A DNA stretch of 64,000 bases from Mycobacterium sp. BK086. GTDB lineage: Bacteria; Actinomycetota; Actinomycetes; Mycobacteriales; Mycobacteriaceae. A program made the position numbers and the translations under genes. The notes beneath the pieces were generated by a model. That model did not search any database. It was given only the letters and a program-made list of their open reading frames with translations, and was not told the DNA's origin. Where the stretch lies: NCBI GenBank assembly GCA_004362315.1, contig SNWL01000006.1:62001-126000 (forward strand), written 5' to 3'. Below, piece after piece: positions 7,514 through 15,838 of the stretch. Within the stretch, counting starts at the first letter, position 1. Each line of letters opens with the position of its first letter.

Positions 7514-9253
7514 ATGCCGACTGTCGCGCAGCACCTCCTTGCAGCGTTGCAGTCGAGCGGCGTCAGCCGCGTCTACGGACTTCCCGGCGACAGTCTGAAC
7601 GGGTTCACCGATGCGATCCGGCGATCTGACGGCGGGATCACCTGGGAGCACGTGCGCCACGAGGAAACCGCGGCGTTCGCCGCCACCGCCGATGCCGCAC
7701 TCACCGGCCGGCTGGCGGTGTGCGCCGGTAGCTGCGGGCCCGGCAACACCCATCTGATCAACGGCCTCTACGACGCCCAACGCACCCGCGTCCCGGTGCT
7801 GGCGATCGCCGCGCACATTCCGCTGAATGAGGTCGGCACCGGCTACTTCCAGGAGACGCATCCGCAGGAGTTGTTCCGCGAGTGCAGCGTGTACTGCGAG
7901 TTGGTCAGTACGCCGGAGATGGCGCCGCGCCTGATCGAGATCGCGATGCGGACCGCGGTCGAAGAAAACGGCGTTGCGGTGCTGGTGATTCCGGGCGAGG
8001 TGTTCCTGGCCAAGCTGCCCGACCGTGCCTGGAACACCCGGCCTGTGCTGCCGACTCGTTCGGTCCTTCGCCCTGACGACGAGTCGCTGCGCCGCGCTGC
8101 GAGCATGTTGAACGCGGGATCGCGGGTGACGATCCTCGGCGGCGCGGGCACTGCCGGGGCTCATGACGAATTGATCCGGCTCGCCGATACGCTGAATTCG
8201 CCTATCGTGCATGCCTTCCGGGGCAAGGACCACATCGAATACGACAACCCGTTCGATGTCGGGATGACCGGGCTGCTGGGATTTGCCTCCGGGTACAAGG
8301 CGATCAAGGAAGCCGATGTCCTGCTCATGCTGGGCACCGATTTCCCGTACTCGCAGTTCTATCCCGACGATGCTCAGGTCATCCAGGTCGACATCCGGGG
8401 CAGCCATCTCGGACGCCGGATACCCGTCGATCACGGCTTGGTCGGATCGGTGAAAGACACCATCGACGCGCTGCTGCCGTTGCTGTCCCGCAAGGAGGAC
8501 CGCACGCATCTGGACAAGTCGTTGCACCACTACCAGCGGACCCGCAAGTCGCTGGATGCTCTGGCGGTCAACGACCGCGACCGCACCCCGATCCGGCCGG
8601 AATATGTTGCCGGAGTGGTGAATCGGCTTGCCACCGACGATGCCGTCTTCACCTTCGACGTCGGCTCGCCGACGATCTGGACGGCGCGGTATCTGACGAT
8701 GAACGGCAGACGCCGGATCAGCGGCTCGTTCACGCACGGGACGATGGCCTGCGCGCTGCCGCATGCGATCGGCGCGCAGACCGCCTACCCCGGGCGGCAG
8801 GTGATCGCGCTGGCCGGTGACGGCGGGCTGACGATGGGGTTCGGCGAGCTGCTCACGCTTGTGCAGAACAAGCTGCCGGTGAAGGTGATCGTCTTCAACA
8901 ATTCGTCGCTGAACTTCGTCGAGCTGGAGATGAAGGCCGCGGGCGTGGTCAACTTCGGCACCAACTTGAAGAACCCGGACTTCGGTGCCGTCGCGCAGGC
9001 CATCGGGCTCTTCGGGCGCCGGGTCGAAGAGCCCGCTGATCTGGAGCAGGCGGTGGCCGACGCGTTGGCACATGACGGTCCGGCGTTGGTCGACGTGGTG
9101 GTGTCGCGTCAGGAATTGTCCATTCCGCCAGCGATTTCCGCGGAGCAGGCCAAGGGGTTCACGCTGTATGCGATCCGGACCATCCTGGCCGGCCGGGCTG
9201 ACGAGTTGCTGGACCTGGTGAGCACCAATGTCGCCCGCCGCATTCTCGATTGA
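7514..9253 (+). CDS. poxB: Thiamine-diphosphate pyruvate dehydrogenase (PoxB family)
   Basis: A 579-residue ThDP enzyme of the PoxB/acetolactate synthase superfamily. The ThDP-activating glutamate lies in VRHEETAAFAA near residue 52, and the metal/ThDP motif GDGG (near 435) is followed after about 25 residues by FNN. SGPGNTH-like SCGPGNTHLINGLYDA and the YFQET region match pyruvate:quinone oxidoreductases and pyruvate oxidases rather than biosynthetic AHAS, and no AHAS regulatory subunit is adjacent. Expected reaction: oxidative decarboxylation of pyruvate to acetate and CO2 with electrons passed through FAD to membrane quinone. A promiscuous ThDP-lyase role cannot be excluded. Confidence 0.82.
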   Translation: MPTVAQHLLAALQSSGVSRVYGLPGDSLNGFTDAIRRSDGGITWEHVRHEETAAFAATADAALTGRLAVCAGSCGPGNTHLINGLYDAQRTRVPVLAIAAHIPLNEVGTGYFQETHPQELFRECSVYCELVSTPEMAPRLIEIAMRTAVEENGVAVLVIPGEVFLAKLPDRAWNTRPVLPTRSVLRPDDESLRRAASMLNAGSRVTILGGAGTAGAHDELIRLADTLNSPIVHAFRGKDHIEYDNPFDVGMTGLLGFASGYKAIKEADVLLMLGTDFPYSQFYPDDAQVIQVDIRGSHLGRRIPVDHGLVGSVKDTIDALLPLLSRKEDRTHLDKSLHHYQRTRKSLDALAVNDRDRTPIRPEYVAGVVNRLATDDAVFTFDVGSPTIWTARYLTMNGRRRISGSFTHGTMACALPHAIGAQTAYPGRQVIALAGDGGLTMGFGELLTLVQNKLPVKVIVFNNSSLNFVELEMKAAGVVNFGTNLKNPDFGAVAQAIGLFGRRVEEPADLEQAVADALAHDGPALVDVVVSRQELSIPPAISAEQAKGFTLYAIRTILAGRADELLDLVSTNVARRILD

Positions 9254-9313
9254 GGATTATCTCGGTGACGTTCTGAGTTAATGTCAGCAGACCCAGCCCG
9301 ACCGAGGAGAGCG

Positions 9314-10327
9314 ATGCCCACCCACCGCGCCGTACACGTGAAATCAGCAGGCGGACCGTTGGAACTGGCGGAGGTGGACACCAACTCGCCGCCGCCGGAC
9401 CACGTGCGTATCGCCGTCAACGCCTGCGGGGTGTGCGGCACCGATCATGCGTTCGTCAGCGGCGCCTTCCCGAACTTGACCTGGCCCATCACCCCGGGGC
9501 ACGAGATCGCCGGGACCATCGCCGAATTGGGTTCTGGTGTGGACGGATTCACGGTCGGTGACCGGGTGGCGGTCGGCTGGTTCGGCGGCAACTGCAACAA
9601 GTGTCTGCCCTGTCGCAAGGGCCAGTTCATGCAGTGCGTGAATCTCGAGGTGCCCAGCTGGAATTACCCGGGTGGCTACGCGGAGTCGGTGATCGTGCCA
9701 CGTACCGCGCTGGCCCGGATTCCCGACGAGCTGTCATTCGCCGAGGCCGCCCCGATGGGATGCGCTGGCGTGACGACCTACAACGCGCTACGCCACACGC
9801 GCGCGGTCGCCGGGGATCGGGTTGCGGTCCTGGGCATCGGCGGGCTCGGCCATCTGGGCATTCAGTGGGCCCGCGCGATGGGGTTCGAAACCATCGCGAT
9901 CGCTCGCGGCGCGGCCAAGGAGAAAGACGCCAAGGAGTTGGGTGCCCACCACTACGTGGACTCGACGGCCGAAGACGTCGGCGCGGCACTGCAAGCGCTC
10001 GGCGGCGCACAGGTGGTGCTGGCGACCGCGGCCAACTCCGCGGCGATGGCGGCCACGGTTCCCGGGCTGGCACCCCAGGGCGAGCTGGTGATCATCGGCG
10101 CCACGTTCGATCCGCTGCCGATCACCCCGGGCGATCTGTTGTTCGGCAATTTCAGCGTGGTCGGCCATCCGTCCGGCACCTCGGCCGATGTGGAGGACAC
10201 CCTGCATTTCGCGGTGCAGTCCGGCGTGCGGGCGCGCATCCAGGAGCTGCCGCTGGCCGAGGCCGCCGAGGCCTACGCCGCGATGGACGAGGGCCGTGCG
10301 CGCTACCGGATGGTCCTGACGGTCTAG
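9314..10327 (+). CDS. Zinc-dependent alcohol dehydrogenase (MDR family)
   Basis: A 337-residue medium-chain dehydrogenase. The ATG at 9314 with GAGGAGAG just upstream is preferred to the upstream in-frame ATG at 9281. The catalytic zinc site is Cys in GVCGTDH (near 37-42) with GHE near 61; four structural-zinc cysteines appear as C-x2-C-x2-C-x7-C near 94-108; the Rossmann motif is GIGGLGHLG near 174. This layout is typical of AdhP/AdhT-like NAD(P)-dependent enzymes acting on primary alcohols or aldehydes. Substrate unknown. It follows poxB by 60 bp on the same strand and may belong to the same C2/C3 fermentative or overflow metabolism (inference). Confidence 0.85.
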   Translation: MPTHRAVHVKSAGGPLELAEVDTNSPPPDHVRIAVNACGVCGTDHAFVSGAFPNLTWPITPGHEIAGTIAELGSGVDGFTVGDRVAVGWFGGNCNKCLPCRKGQFMQCVNLEVPSWNYPGGYAESVIVPRTALARIPDELSFAEAAPMGCAGVTTYNALRHTRAVAGDRVAVLGIGGLGHLGIQWARAMGFETIAIARGAAKEKDAKELGAHHYVDSTAEDVGAALQALGGAQVVLATAANSAAMAATVPGLAPQGELVIIGATFDPLPITPGDLLFGNFSVVGHPSGTSADVEDTLHFAVQSGVRARIQELPLAEAAEAYAAMDEGRARYRMVLTV

Positions 10328-10729
10328 CTACTCGGCCTCGTCGGCCTTCTCATCGGCAATGGTCGGAGCGTCGAGGACGCTGACGTCGATGCCGTAGGGC
10401 AGGAATCGCACGCTGCGATTGGCGTCGGTGTTGTGCTTGTTGGCGCGCAGCGCGTCGAGTTCGCTGTGGTAGACCTGCTCGACATGCGCCTTGCCGTCGG
10501 CGTCGGTGGTGTAGATGGCCCACACACCGTCACCGGCCTCGCCCGCGGTCTCCGGTTCCGTACGGGGCCGCGACCTGCGGGTGAACTCGTCGAACAGCAC
10601 GCCGAAGCCGGCGTTGCTCCCCGAGTTGTTCAGGAACTGCCCGAACGCGTCGCGAAGGCCTTCGCTGGCCTGGCGCACGACGCGATCGATATCGTCGGGA
10701 TCGAACCCGAACGGTCCGTTGTTCTCCAT
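10328..10729 (-). CDS. Conserved acidic protein of unknown function
   Basis: A 133-residue protein; the ATG at 10729 begins MENNGPFGFDPDDIDRVVRQ and is chosen over an upstream open frame whose composition looks non-coding. It is acidic, has no signal or membrane segment, and contains the stretch GVWAIYTTDADGKAHVEQVY, suggesting a small beta-sheet domain, then FLPYGIDVSVLD near the C-terminus. Its stop abuts the stop of the alcohol dehydrogenase with no gap (convergent). I do not recognise a function. Confidence 0.7.
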   Translation of the reverse strand: MENNGPFGFDPDDIDRVVRQASEGLRDAFGQFLNNSGSNAGFGVLFDEFTRRSRPRTEPETAGEAGDGVWAIYTTDADGKAHVEQVYHSELDALRANKHNTDANRSVRFLPYGIDVSVLDAPTIADEKADEAE

Positions 10730-10805
10730 AGCTGCCAGTGTGCGCGTGTTCGCGCCCTGAGTCGACAAAGTTGAACTTCGCGACGAGCGAAACCGTGTCC
10801 GAACT

Positions 10806-11717
10806 ATGTCTGCTTCCGTGCGAACCCGTTTCCTCAGCAGCTCGGCGGCCACCGCGATCGTGGCGCTCTCGATTGCTCCACTGGCGCCGCCGGTCGAAGC
10901 CCGCATCGCCACAGTCACTGCGCCGGACATCGAATTGGCCGCCGCTCCGATCGGCGCGATACCGCTGGCGTTCCTGCGAAATCAGCTGACGTTCTGCAGT
11001 CTGATCTGCCCCTTCATCGTGCAGGGTGCGGTGACGGTGCCGATCGGCGTGGCCGAGGCGCCCGGCACATTCCTCCAAACCTTGTTCCAGACCGGCAATC
11101 TCGCGGGGTCGCTCGGCGCGGCAGCCTCAGCAGTCACACTCCCGGCCGACGCGGCCGCCGAGGGCATCATCGGCAACGATCTGAATCTTGTTCTGCCCAA
11201 GGCGCAAAACACCCTCGAGGTCGCGGTCGTGCAGTTGATGGATGTGTTCTCCGGTCAGACGACACCCGGCGCGGCGCGCAACACGATCCTGGCCGCGCTC
11301 GACCAACCGCCCGGCGTGCCGACGGTTCCGGTTGGGGCACATGGTCTCCTGCAGGTCGCCACCGTCGAGGCCATCAACGTCGTCTCCGCGGTGGCGTTCC
11401 AGGCGTTCGAGACGGGGCTGTTGGGTGTGGTGCAGGCCGCGAACGCGACGGCCACCACCCTGGCGAGCACGCACAGTGTGCGGGCGGCGATCGTGGCGGG
11501 GATGGACTCAGCGCGCACGACGCTGAATACGGCACGCAATCAGGTGAGCACGGCGGTGACCACCGCGATCACCAACATCAGAGCCGCTGCGGGACACCCT
11601 GTTTCAACGGCGGTAAAGGCTCAGCGGCAGGTCGGCCATGGTGACAAAGCCGGCAGCGGCGTTGCACACCGCCCCAATGGCGTTCACAGCCTGCATCGCG
11701 GTCGCCACGCTGGCTGA
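10806..11717 (+). CDS. Exported Ala/Val-rich protein
   Basis: A 303-residue frame with an N-terminal signal-like segment (VRTRFLSSSAATAIVALSIA, with possible cleavage around VEA-RI) followed by an alanine-, valine- and threonine-rich helical body similar in style to mycobacterial exported proteins of unknown role. The last 40 or so residues (from about KAQRQVGHGDK, rich in H, R and G) look unlike the rest and lie antisense to the 3' end of the oxidoreductase on the other strand, a 114-bp overlap. The original stop may have been lost, so the natural C-terminus may be near 11600. Function unknown. Confidence 0.6.
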   Translation: MSASVRTRFLSSSAATAIVALSIAPLAPPVEARIATVTAPDIELAAAPIGAIPLAFLRNQLTFCSLICPFIVQGAVTVPIGVAEAPGTFLQTLFQTGNLAGSLGAAASAVTLPADAAAEGIIGNDLNLVLPKAQNTLEVAVVQLMDVFSGQTTPGAARNTILAALDQPPGVPTVPVGAHGLLQVATVEAINVVSAVAFQAFETGLLGVVQAANATATTLASTHSVRAAIVAGMDSARTTLNTARNQVSTAVTTAITNIRAAAGHPVSTAVKAQRQVGHGDKAGSGVAHRPNGVHSLHRGRHAG

Positions 11718-12641
11718 GCGGACGTGCTCGGCCAGCGGAACGTCGCGGCGAAAACTGGCCAGTGTCATCAGATGAGCCTGCATCGAGGGTGTGCCTTCGA
11801 TGGTGACGGTCCAGCCGTGCTGGGGTGTGGGCCAGTGCTTGGGCTGGGGTTCACCTACGGTCCAGAGGGTTTCGACGGCCACGACCTCCTGGCCGTTGCG
11901 CAGTCCCGACCATCGCCAGTGTTGACCGGCGACGGTACCGGCGCGCAAGATGCGCCCGCAGACGTCGCGATCGGCGCTGGCCGGGATCACCTCCAGATCG
12001 GTGATGACCTCGTCGACACAGAGCCCTAGTGCGTCTCCGAGCAGCCAAACTTGTTCTTGGAAAAGCTGACTCGTGAACCGTAAGCCGTCGGTCTGGGCAT
12101 TGACGGTGTCGAGCGGGCTGCCGAACTTCATCTGGTCGAAGGTGATCTCGACACTGTCGTAGACCGACCAGTCGGCGCGCTCCTGCACCGTGACGTGCTC
12201 GATGCTCCGGGACAGTCCGGTCAGCGCTATCGGGACGACGACGCCGAGGTTGCCCGGGTTCAGACCGGTGCCGTGCAGAGAACTGTTGCCTTGTATGCAG
12301 GCCTGCTGCAAACGATCACGGTCGGGCGGTACCATCCGGGCGGGGTGGAACGCGAACGCCGTGGTGATCAGGTTGGCCCCGGACGCCAGGATCGCGACGG
12401 CATCGTCGACCGACGGATGGCGTGGGGCGTAGAGCACAGCGTCGACGCCGGCGGTGTCGACATCGTTGGCGGCGGCGACGCCGGTCGGGTCACGCCCGGC
12501 CAAGACACCGGCGTCGATGCCGACCTTGTCGTCGGAATAGACCTTGACTCCGACCAATTCCAGGTCCGGATGGTCGAGGATGCCGCGAATCGCCTCGACA
12601 CCCACCGCCCCGGTGCCCCATTGCACGACCCGGTGGGCCAT
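11604..12641 (-). CDS. DapB-N-like NAD(P)-dependent oxidoreductase
   Basis: A 345-residue protein from the ATG at 12641 (MAHRVVQWGTGAVGVEAIRG), with a Rossmann nucleotide-binding motif QWGTGAVG at residues 7-14. It resembles the dihydrodipicolinate-reductase-N-like / 2,4-diaminopentanoate dehydrogenase group that is abundant in mycobacteria and often linked to lipid or steroid catabolic clusters. True DapB is shorter (about 270 residues), so a lysine-pathway role is unlikely. It starts 4 bp after the stop of the 411-aa gene upstream, so the two form an operon. Substrate unknown. Confidence 0.75.
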   Translation of the reverse strand: MAHRVVQWGTGAVGVEAIRGILDHPDLELVGVKVYSDDKVGIDAGVLAGRDPTGVAAANDVDTAGVDAVLYAPRHPSVDDAVAILASGANLITTAFAFHPARMVPPDRDRLQQACIQGNSSLHGTGLNPGNLGVVVPIALTGLSRSIEHVTVQERADWSVYDSVEITFDQMKFGSPLDTVNAQTDGLRFTSQLFQEQVWLLGDALGLCVDEVITDLEVIPASADRDVCGRILRAGTVAGQHWRWSGLRNGQEVVAVETLWTVGEPQPKHWPTPQHGWTVTIEGTPSMQAHLMTLASFRRDVPLAEHVRSASVATAMQAVNAIGAVCNAAAGFVTMADLPLSLYRR

Positions 12642-12645
12642 CGGG

Positions 12646-13881
12646 CTACACCACCGTAAGCGGTAGCGAACGCCGCTCTTGGAACTCGAACGTGACGCCC
12701 TGGCTGAACTTGGTGACCTCCACCTCGGGCGAGTCCTTGGCGGCGGTGGCGGTCTTCTCGAACTCGGCCGTCCAGTCGTCGCCGGTTCCGGACAGCCGCA
12801 CCGCGATATGCGGGTCGATCGCAGTTGCGATGGCCTGCAACGGTGCTGGAGATGCCGGTGAGCACAGCGACACCCACGACGCATCGCGATGCGACGGTGA
12901 GGGATGCACGTGCAGCCGGCCGCCTTCGACCTCGGCGACCACATAGCCCGCGGGGTTGAACAGCGGGTGCAGCTCGATGACTTTGGCCAGGCCGTCAAAG
13001 TCGTTGGGCAGCTTGAGGGCTCGCTGAATGCGCTCGGCCGCTACCCCGGCGATGCCGATGAGCTGCTTGGTGCAGATATCGGTGGCCAGTTCGATGTTGT
13101 CGCCGGCGCGGGCCCGCACCGCGATCCCGAACGACAGGTTCAGCAGGTGCATCTGCAGCACCACTTCGTCGGCGATGCGTACCAGGGCGGAGTGCGAGAA
13201 GGCCCCGAAATCGACATCGGAGAGCAGCGCGCCCGAATAGTCCGCCTGGCCTTCATCGTTCGGATCGATGGGTGCCAGTTCCCAATTGGCCGCGTTGGTC
13301 TTGGCCACGATGTCCAGTGCCGGGATGCTGCTCACCTCGGGGTAGGACTCGTCGATGATGACGGTCCACGCGCAGTGCGGCATGCGATCGGCGGGCGTGC
13401 GCGGCGGGCGGTGGATGGGCCGCACCTGCGCCTTGGCGTTGGTGGCCACGGCGGTGGCGTCGAAGGTGGGGTCCTCGATGTCGTGGCACATGCCTTTGAC
13501 GTAGTCGGGGCCCATCGGCTCGACGTCGAGCAGGGCGCCGCAGTGATCGAGGTGGAATTCGCCGTGCCAGCGGTCGTGGACGGTGTAGCGGAAGTCCATG
13601 AACTGCGGTGGGGCGCCGATGTCGAGCTGCAGGCCCTTGAAGATGGTGATGATGTCGACGCCCTCGTACTTGAGGGCCTTCTGCATGCGCTTGGTGTAGA
13701 GCGGGCTGGACCCGGCCCACTCCTCGATGGCGATCTGCAGCATTTCGGGGCGCCCGAACGACTGAATGCACCAGGCCATGCCGGAGCGGTCGATCATCTG
13801 CCCGATCAGGAGCAATTCGGGGACGAGGACGGCAAGTTCTTCCCTGGACAACTGGGCGTAGCGGCTGAGGGGCTGGCTCAT
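12646..13881 (-). CDS. Conserved protein of unknown function, 411 aa
   Basis: The start was set at the ATG at 13881 (MSQPLSRYAQLSREEL); an ATG five codons further upstream is possible but falls in the likely promoter. There is no signal peptide or membrane segment. Visible features are a HGEFHLDHCGALLDVEP stretch in the first third, rich in His, Asp and Cys and so possibly metal- or ligand-binding, and a C-terminal half with VRARAGDNIELATDIC. I do not recognise the family. It is divergently transcribed from a TetR regulator 41 bp away, which probably controls it and the downstream oxidoreductase. Confidence 0.72.
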   Translation of the reverse strand: MSQPLSRYAQLSREELAVLVPELLLIGQMIDRSGMAWCIQSFGRPEMLQIAIEEWAGSSPLYTKRMQKALKYEGVDIITIFKGLQLDIGAPPQFMDFRYTVHDRWHGEFHLDHCGALLDVEPMGPDYVKGMCHDIEDPTFDATAVATNAKAQVRPIHRPPRTPADRMPHCAWTVIIDESYPEVSSIPALDIVAKTNAANWELAPIDPNDEGQADYSGALLSDVDFGAFSHSALVRIADEVVLQMHLLNLSFGIAVRARAGDNIELATDICTKQLIGIAGVAAERIQRALKLPNDFDGLAKVIELHPLFNPAGYVVAEVEGGRLHVHPSPSHRDASWVSLCSPASPAPLQAIATAIDPHIAVRLSGTGDDWTAEFEKTATAAKDSPEVEVTKFSQGVTFEFQERRSLPLTVV

Positions 13882-13888
13882 AACGCGA

Positions 13889-13918
13889 AACATAGTCGGG
13901 TCAATGTTATAAAGTCAA
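13889..13918 (-). promoter_or_regulatory. Probable SigA-type promoter giving a leaderless mRNA
   Basis: On the minus strand TTGACT (13918-13913) and TATGTT (13894-13889) are separated by 18 bases. The expected transcription start, seven bases further on, coincides with the A of the ATG at 13881, so the mRNA would be leaderless, a common arrangement in mycobacteria. The direct repeat GTCAA-N9-GTCAA in the same interval could serve the divergent TetR protein. Confidence 0.5.
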
Positions 13919-13922
13919 CGAT

Positions 13923-14516
13923 GTGAAGGCGCTCGGCACTCCTCCCACGCGACAAACCCAGGCGCCGCGCAAGCGCGGCGATGACACCCGGGCGATGATC
14001 ATCGGCGAGACGGTCCGCTGCGTGGTCGAAGAGGGGTTTCCGGCAGCGACCGCCAAGCACGTCGCCGAGCGGGCCGGGGTCACCTGGGGCGTGATCCAGT
14101 ACCACTTCGGTGACCGCGACGGTCTGCTGATGGCCGTCGTCGACGAGGGTGTGGCTGGACTGCTGAAGAGTCTCGGCGAGGTTGACGTCGCCGATCTGGG
14201 GTTACGAGAACGGATCGAGGTCGTCGTCGACACCGCGTTCCGCTGCTACAGCAGCCCAACATCGTTGGCGGCGTTCGAGATTCTGCGCGCGACCCGAGGC
14301 ACCCACGGCGACAGCGCCAAACGGCATCTGCTGGAGATCAACACCGCAATCAACGAACTCGGACGACTGATCTCCGATGACCCTGTTGTGGCAGAGGTGA
14401 TTTGGTCGTCGCTGCGCGGCATGGTGCTTGTCGAGATGATCGTCAACTCGCATCTCGAATGGCAGCGGGAGCGTCAGCTATTGGTCGACATGGTCACCAA
14501 GTACCTGCAGGGCTGA
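13923..14516 (+). CDS. TetR-family transcriptional regulator
   Basis: A 197-residue protein from a GTG start. The N-terminal helix-turn-helix is seen around residues 40-65 (AKHVAERAGVTWGVIQYHFG), followed by the DRDGLL segment typical of TetR repressors and a variable ligand-binding helical domain. Gene arrangement (head to head with the 411-aa gene, 41-bp gap) suggests it represses that operon and itself. The effector is unknown; neighbours suggest a small lipophilic catabolic intermediate, which is inference only. Confidence 0.85.
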   Translation: MKALGTPPTRQTQAPRKRGDDTRAMIIGETVRCVVEEGFPAATAKHVAERAGVTWGVIQYHFGDRDGLLMAVVDEGVAGLLKSLGEVDVADLGLRERIEVVVDTAFRCYSSPTSLAAFEILRATRGTHGDSAKRHLLEINTAINELGRLISDDPVVAEVIWSSLRGMVLVEMIVNSHLEWQRERQLLVDMVTKYLQG

Positions 14517-14721
14517 GCCCCAAAGTAGTCAGCGAACTCCGTCACCCCCGCCGGGCGGTGGTGTCCGTCGTCACACCTCTGTCGACAGACGAGCTGGGAA
14601 AACGTTGTGCTGTAGCCAATCTCACATGGCAGAAGTTGATTTACACGAAATTAACAAGAACGATCAAGGGGTTCCTCTGACAGGCGATCCCTGATCGAGG
14701 AACGTCTAAACAGCAAATACG

Positions 14722-14739
14722 CCCCTGCAGAACCAGGGG
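14722..14739 (+). promoter_or_regulatory. Leader hairpin before the 48-aa gene
   Basis: CCCCTG and CAGGGG flank a six-base loop (CAGAAC), ending five bases before the AAGGAG ribosome binding site of the small gene at 14760. The hairpin lies within the 243-bp gap after the tetR gene, which is noticeably AT-richer than its surroundings around 14625-14720 and probably contains a promoter. It may modulate translation or mRNA stability. Confidence 0.35.
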
Positions 14740-14759
14740 TCATCAAGGAGTTGAGAACA

Positions 14760-14906
14760 ATGTCGTCGATTGCGAAGTTCCGCAACGATATGAAGCGGTC
14801 CATGACGCGTCGTCGTCTCTACGCACGGATCAACGCGCTGCCGCCGTCAACGGTTCGCGAGGAGCTCGTTGCCATCGCCCAGCGCTACGAAGACGACCTT
14901 CGCTAA
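14760..14906 (+). CDS. 48-aa basic small protein
   Basis: A short gene beginning ATGTCGTCGATTGCG with AAGGAG about nine bases upstream and ending TAA. The peptide starts MSSIAKFRNDMKRSMTRRRL and ends in an acidic helix (REELVAIAQRYEDDLR), so charge is split: a strongly basic N-terminal half with five arginines and three lysines, then an acidic C-terminal half. It looks like a two-helix cytoplasmic protein; similar short ORFs of unknown role occur in actinobacteria. It is convergent with the following membrane protein gene, stops six bases apart. Confidence 0.6.
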   Translation: MSSIAKFRNDMKRSMTRRRLYARINALPPSTVREELVAIAQRYEDDLR

Positions 14907-14912
14907 GGTCCT

Positions 14913-15752
14913 TCACTTCGTTTCTTCCTGTTCCGGGAACAACTTTCGCATCACTGCGCCGGCCACGACGCCGACGACGATGAGCGCGATGCCGATGCCC
15001 GCGGAGAACGAATCGCTGACCCAGCCGGCGATACCGATACCGATGACGAAGCCGGGCAGCCAGTCCAACAACTTGCCGAATGACGGCGGGTCGTCGACTG
15101 ATTCGCCCGCTGCGGCAAGGAATTTCGCTCGCGCGTAGTCGGGATAGAACTCGGTGATCGCGACGGCGACCAACGTGACGGCGAGCTGGACGATCCAGCC
15201 GGTCCAGAAGTTGTCGCCGTCGTGCAGCACCGCGTCGCCGAATGAGCCGACAAGGGTGTTGATCAAGAACGCACCGGCCCACACCGAGCTCAAGATGTAG
15301 TTGACCCGGACGAACAGTGGACTGTTCCAGTGTTCGGGGTCGACGGTGTCGCGGGCGTAGGAGATGGTGAACGGACGCCGGATCACGATGGTGGCCAACG
15401 CGTAGGCGGCCAGGGATCCATTGGTGATCTCGCCGGCCCACAGCTCCAGCCAGCTGATGAGAGTCGGCGAGCCTAGGATGCCCAGGCCGACGAAGATCGC
15501 GAACACCACCGCGCCGAAGACTTCGAGGGAATGCACCTTGATGCCGCGCCGGCTGCCCGCCCACATCACGATGAGGGTCAACGCCAGTGCAGCGGCGGCG
15601 GCCTGCCCGAAGCGGCCGGGCCCGGACATGATCGCCATCAGAATCCAGGGCGCGATGCCCGAGAACGGCGACCGCAGGAAGCTGTCGATGAAGTTGGACT
15701 GCTGGACGGTGGCGTCGGGCCTACTGGTGTCGGGCTGATCCGGTCCAGACAT
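14913..15752 (-). CDS. Integral membrane protein
   Basis: A 279-residue protein from the ATG at 15752, with AGGAG nine bases upstream on the minus strand. After a polar N-terminus there are about seven hydrophobic segments, including two at the N-terminal side separated by a short loop with GSRRG, a mid-protein pair around LISWLELWAGEITNG and SVWAGAFLINTLVGSF, and a final pair (WLPGFVIGIGIAGWVSDSF and IGIALIVVGVVAGAVM). No transporter signature recognised. It is divergent from the SnoaL-type gene across 86 bp. Confidence 0.72.
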   Translation of the reverse strand: MSGPDQPDTSRPDATVQQSNFIDSFLRSPFSGIAPWILMAIMSGPGRFGQAAAAALALTLIVMWAGSRRGIKVHSLEVFGAVVFAIFVGLGILGSPTLISWLELWAGEITNGSLAAYALATIVIRRPFTISYARDTVDPEHWNSPLFVRVNYILSSVWAGAFLINTLVGSFGDAVLHDGDNFWTGWIVQLAVTLVAVAITEFYPDYARAKFLAAAGESVDDPPSFGKLLDWLPGFVIGIGIAGWVSDSFSAGIGIALIVVGVVAGAVMRKLFPEQEETK

Positions 15753-15838
15753 CGGCGACTCCTGACGGTTGGCTACCCCCGGGCTGGGAACATTGTCACC
15801 GGGACAACTCTCCCCGTCGACACATTCGGTGTGCTGCA

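Noticed and set aside
7508-9073. A 521-codon minus-strand open frame
   Set aside because: Antisense to poxB; composition is that of a shadow frame and it has no recognisable motif.
11604-12641. DapB (lysine biosynthesis) for the Rossmann protein
   Set aside because: The protein is about 75 residues longer than DapB and lacks the HH-containing DapB substrate motif; the catabolic DapB-N-like group fits better.
12904-13926. A 340-codon plus-strand open frame
   Set aside because: Antisense to the 411-aa gene, Val/Asp/Gly/His-rich without domain signs, and it runs across the divergent promoter region.
14402-14680. A 92-codon plus-strand frame overlapping the tetR end
   Set aside because: It starts inside tetR in another frame and runs through the AT-richer promoter gap with no domain signs.
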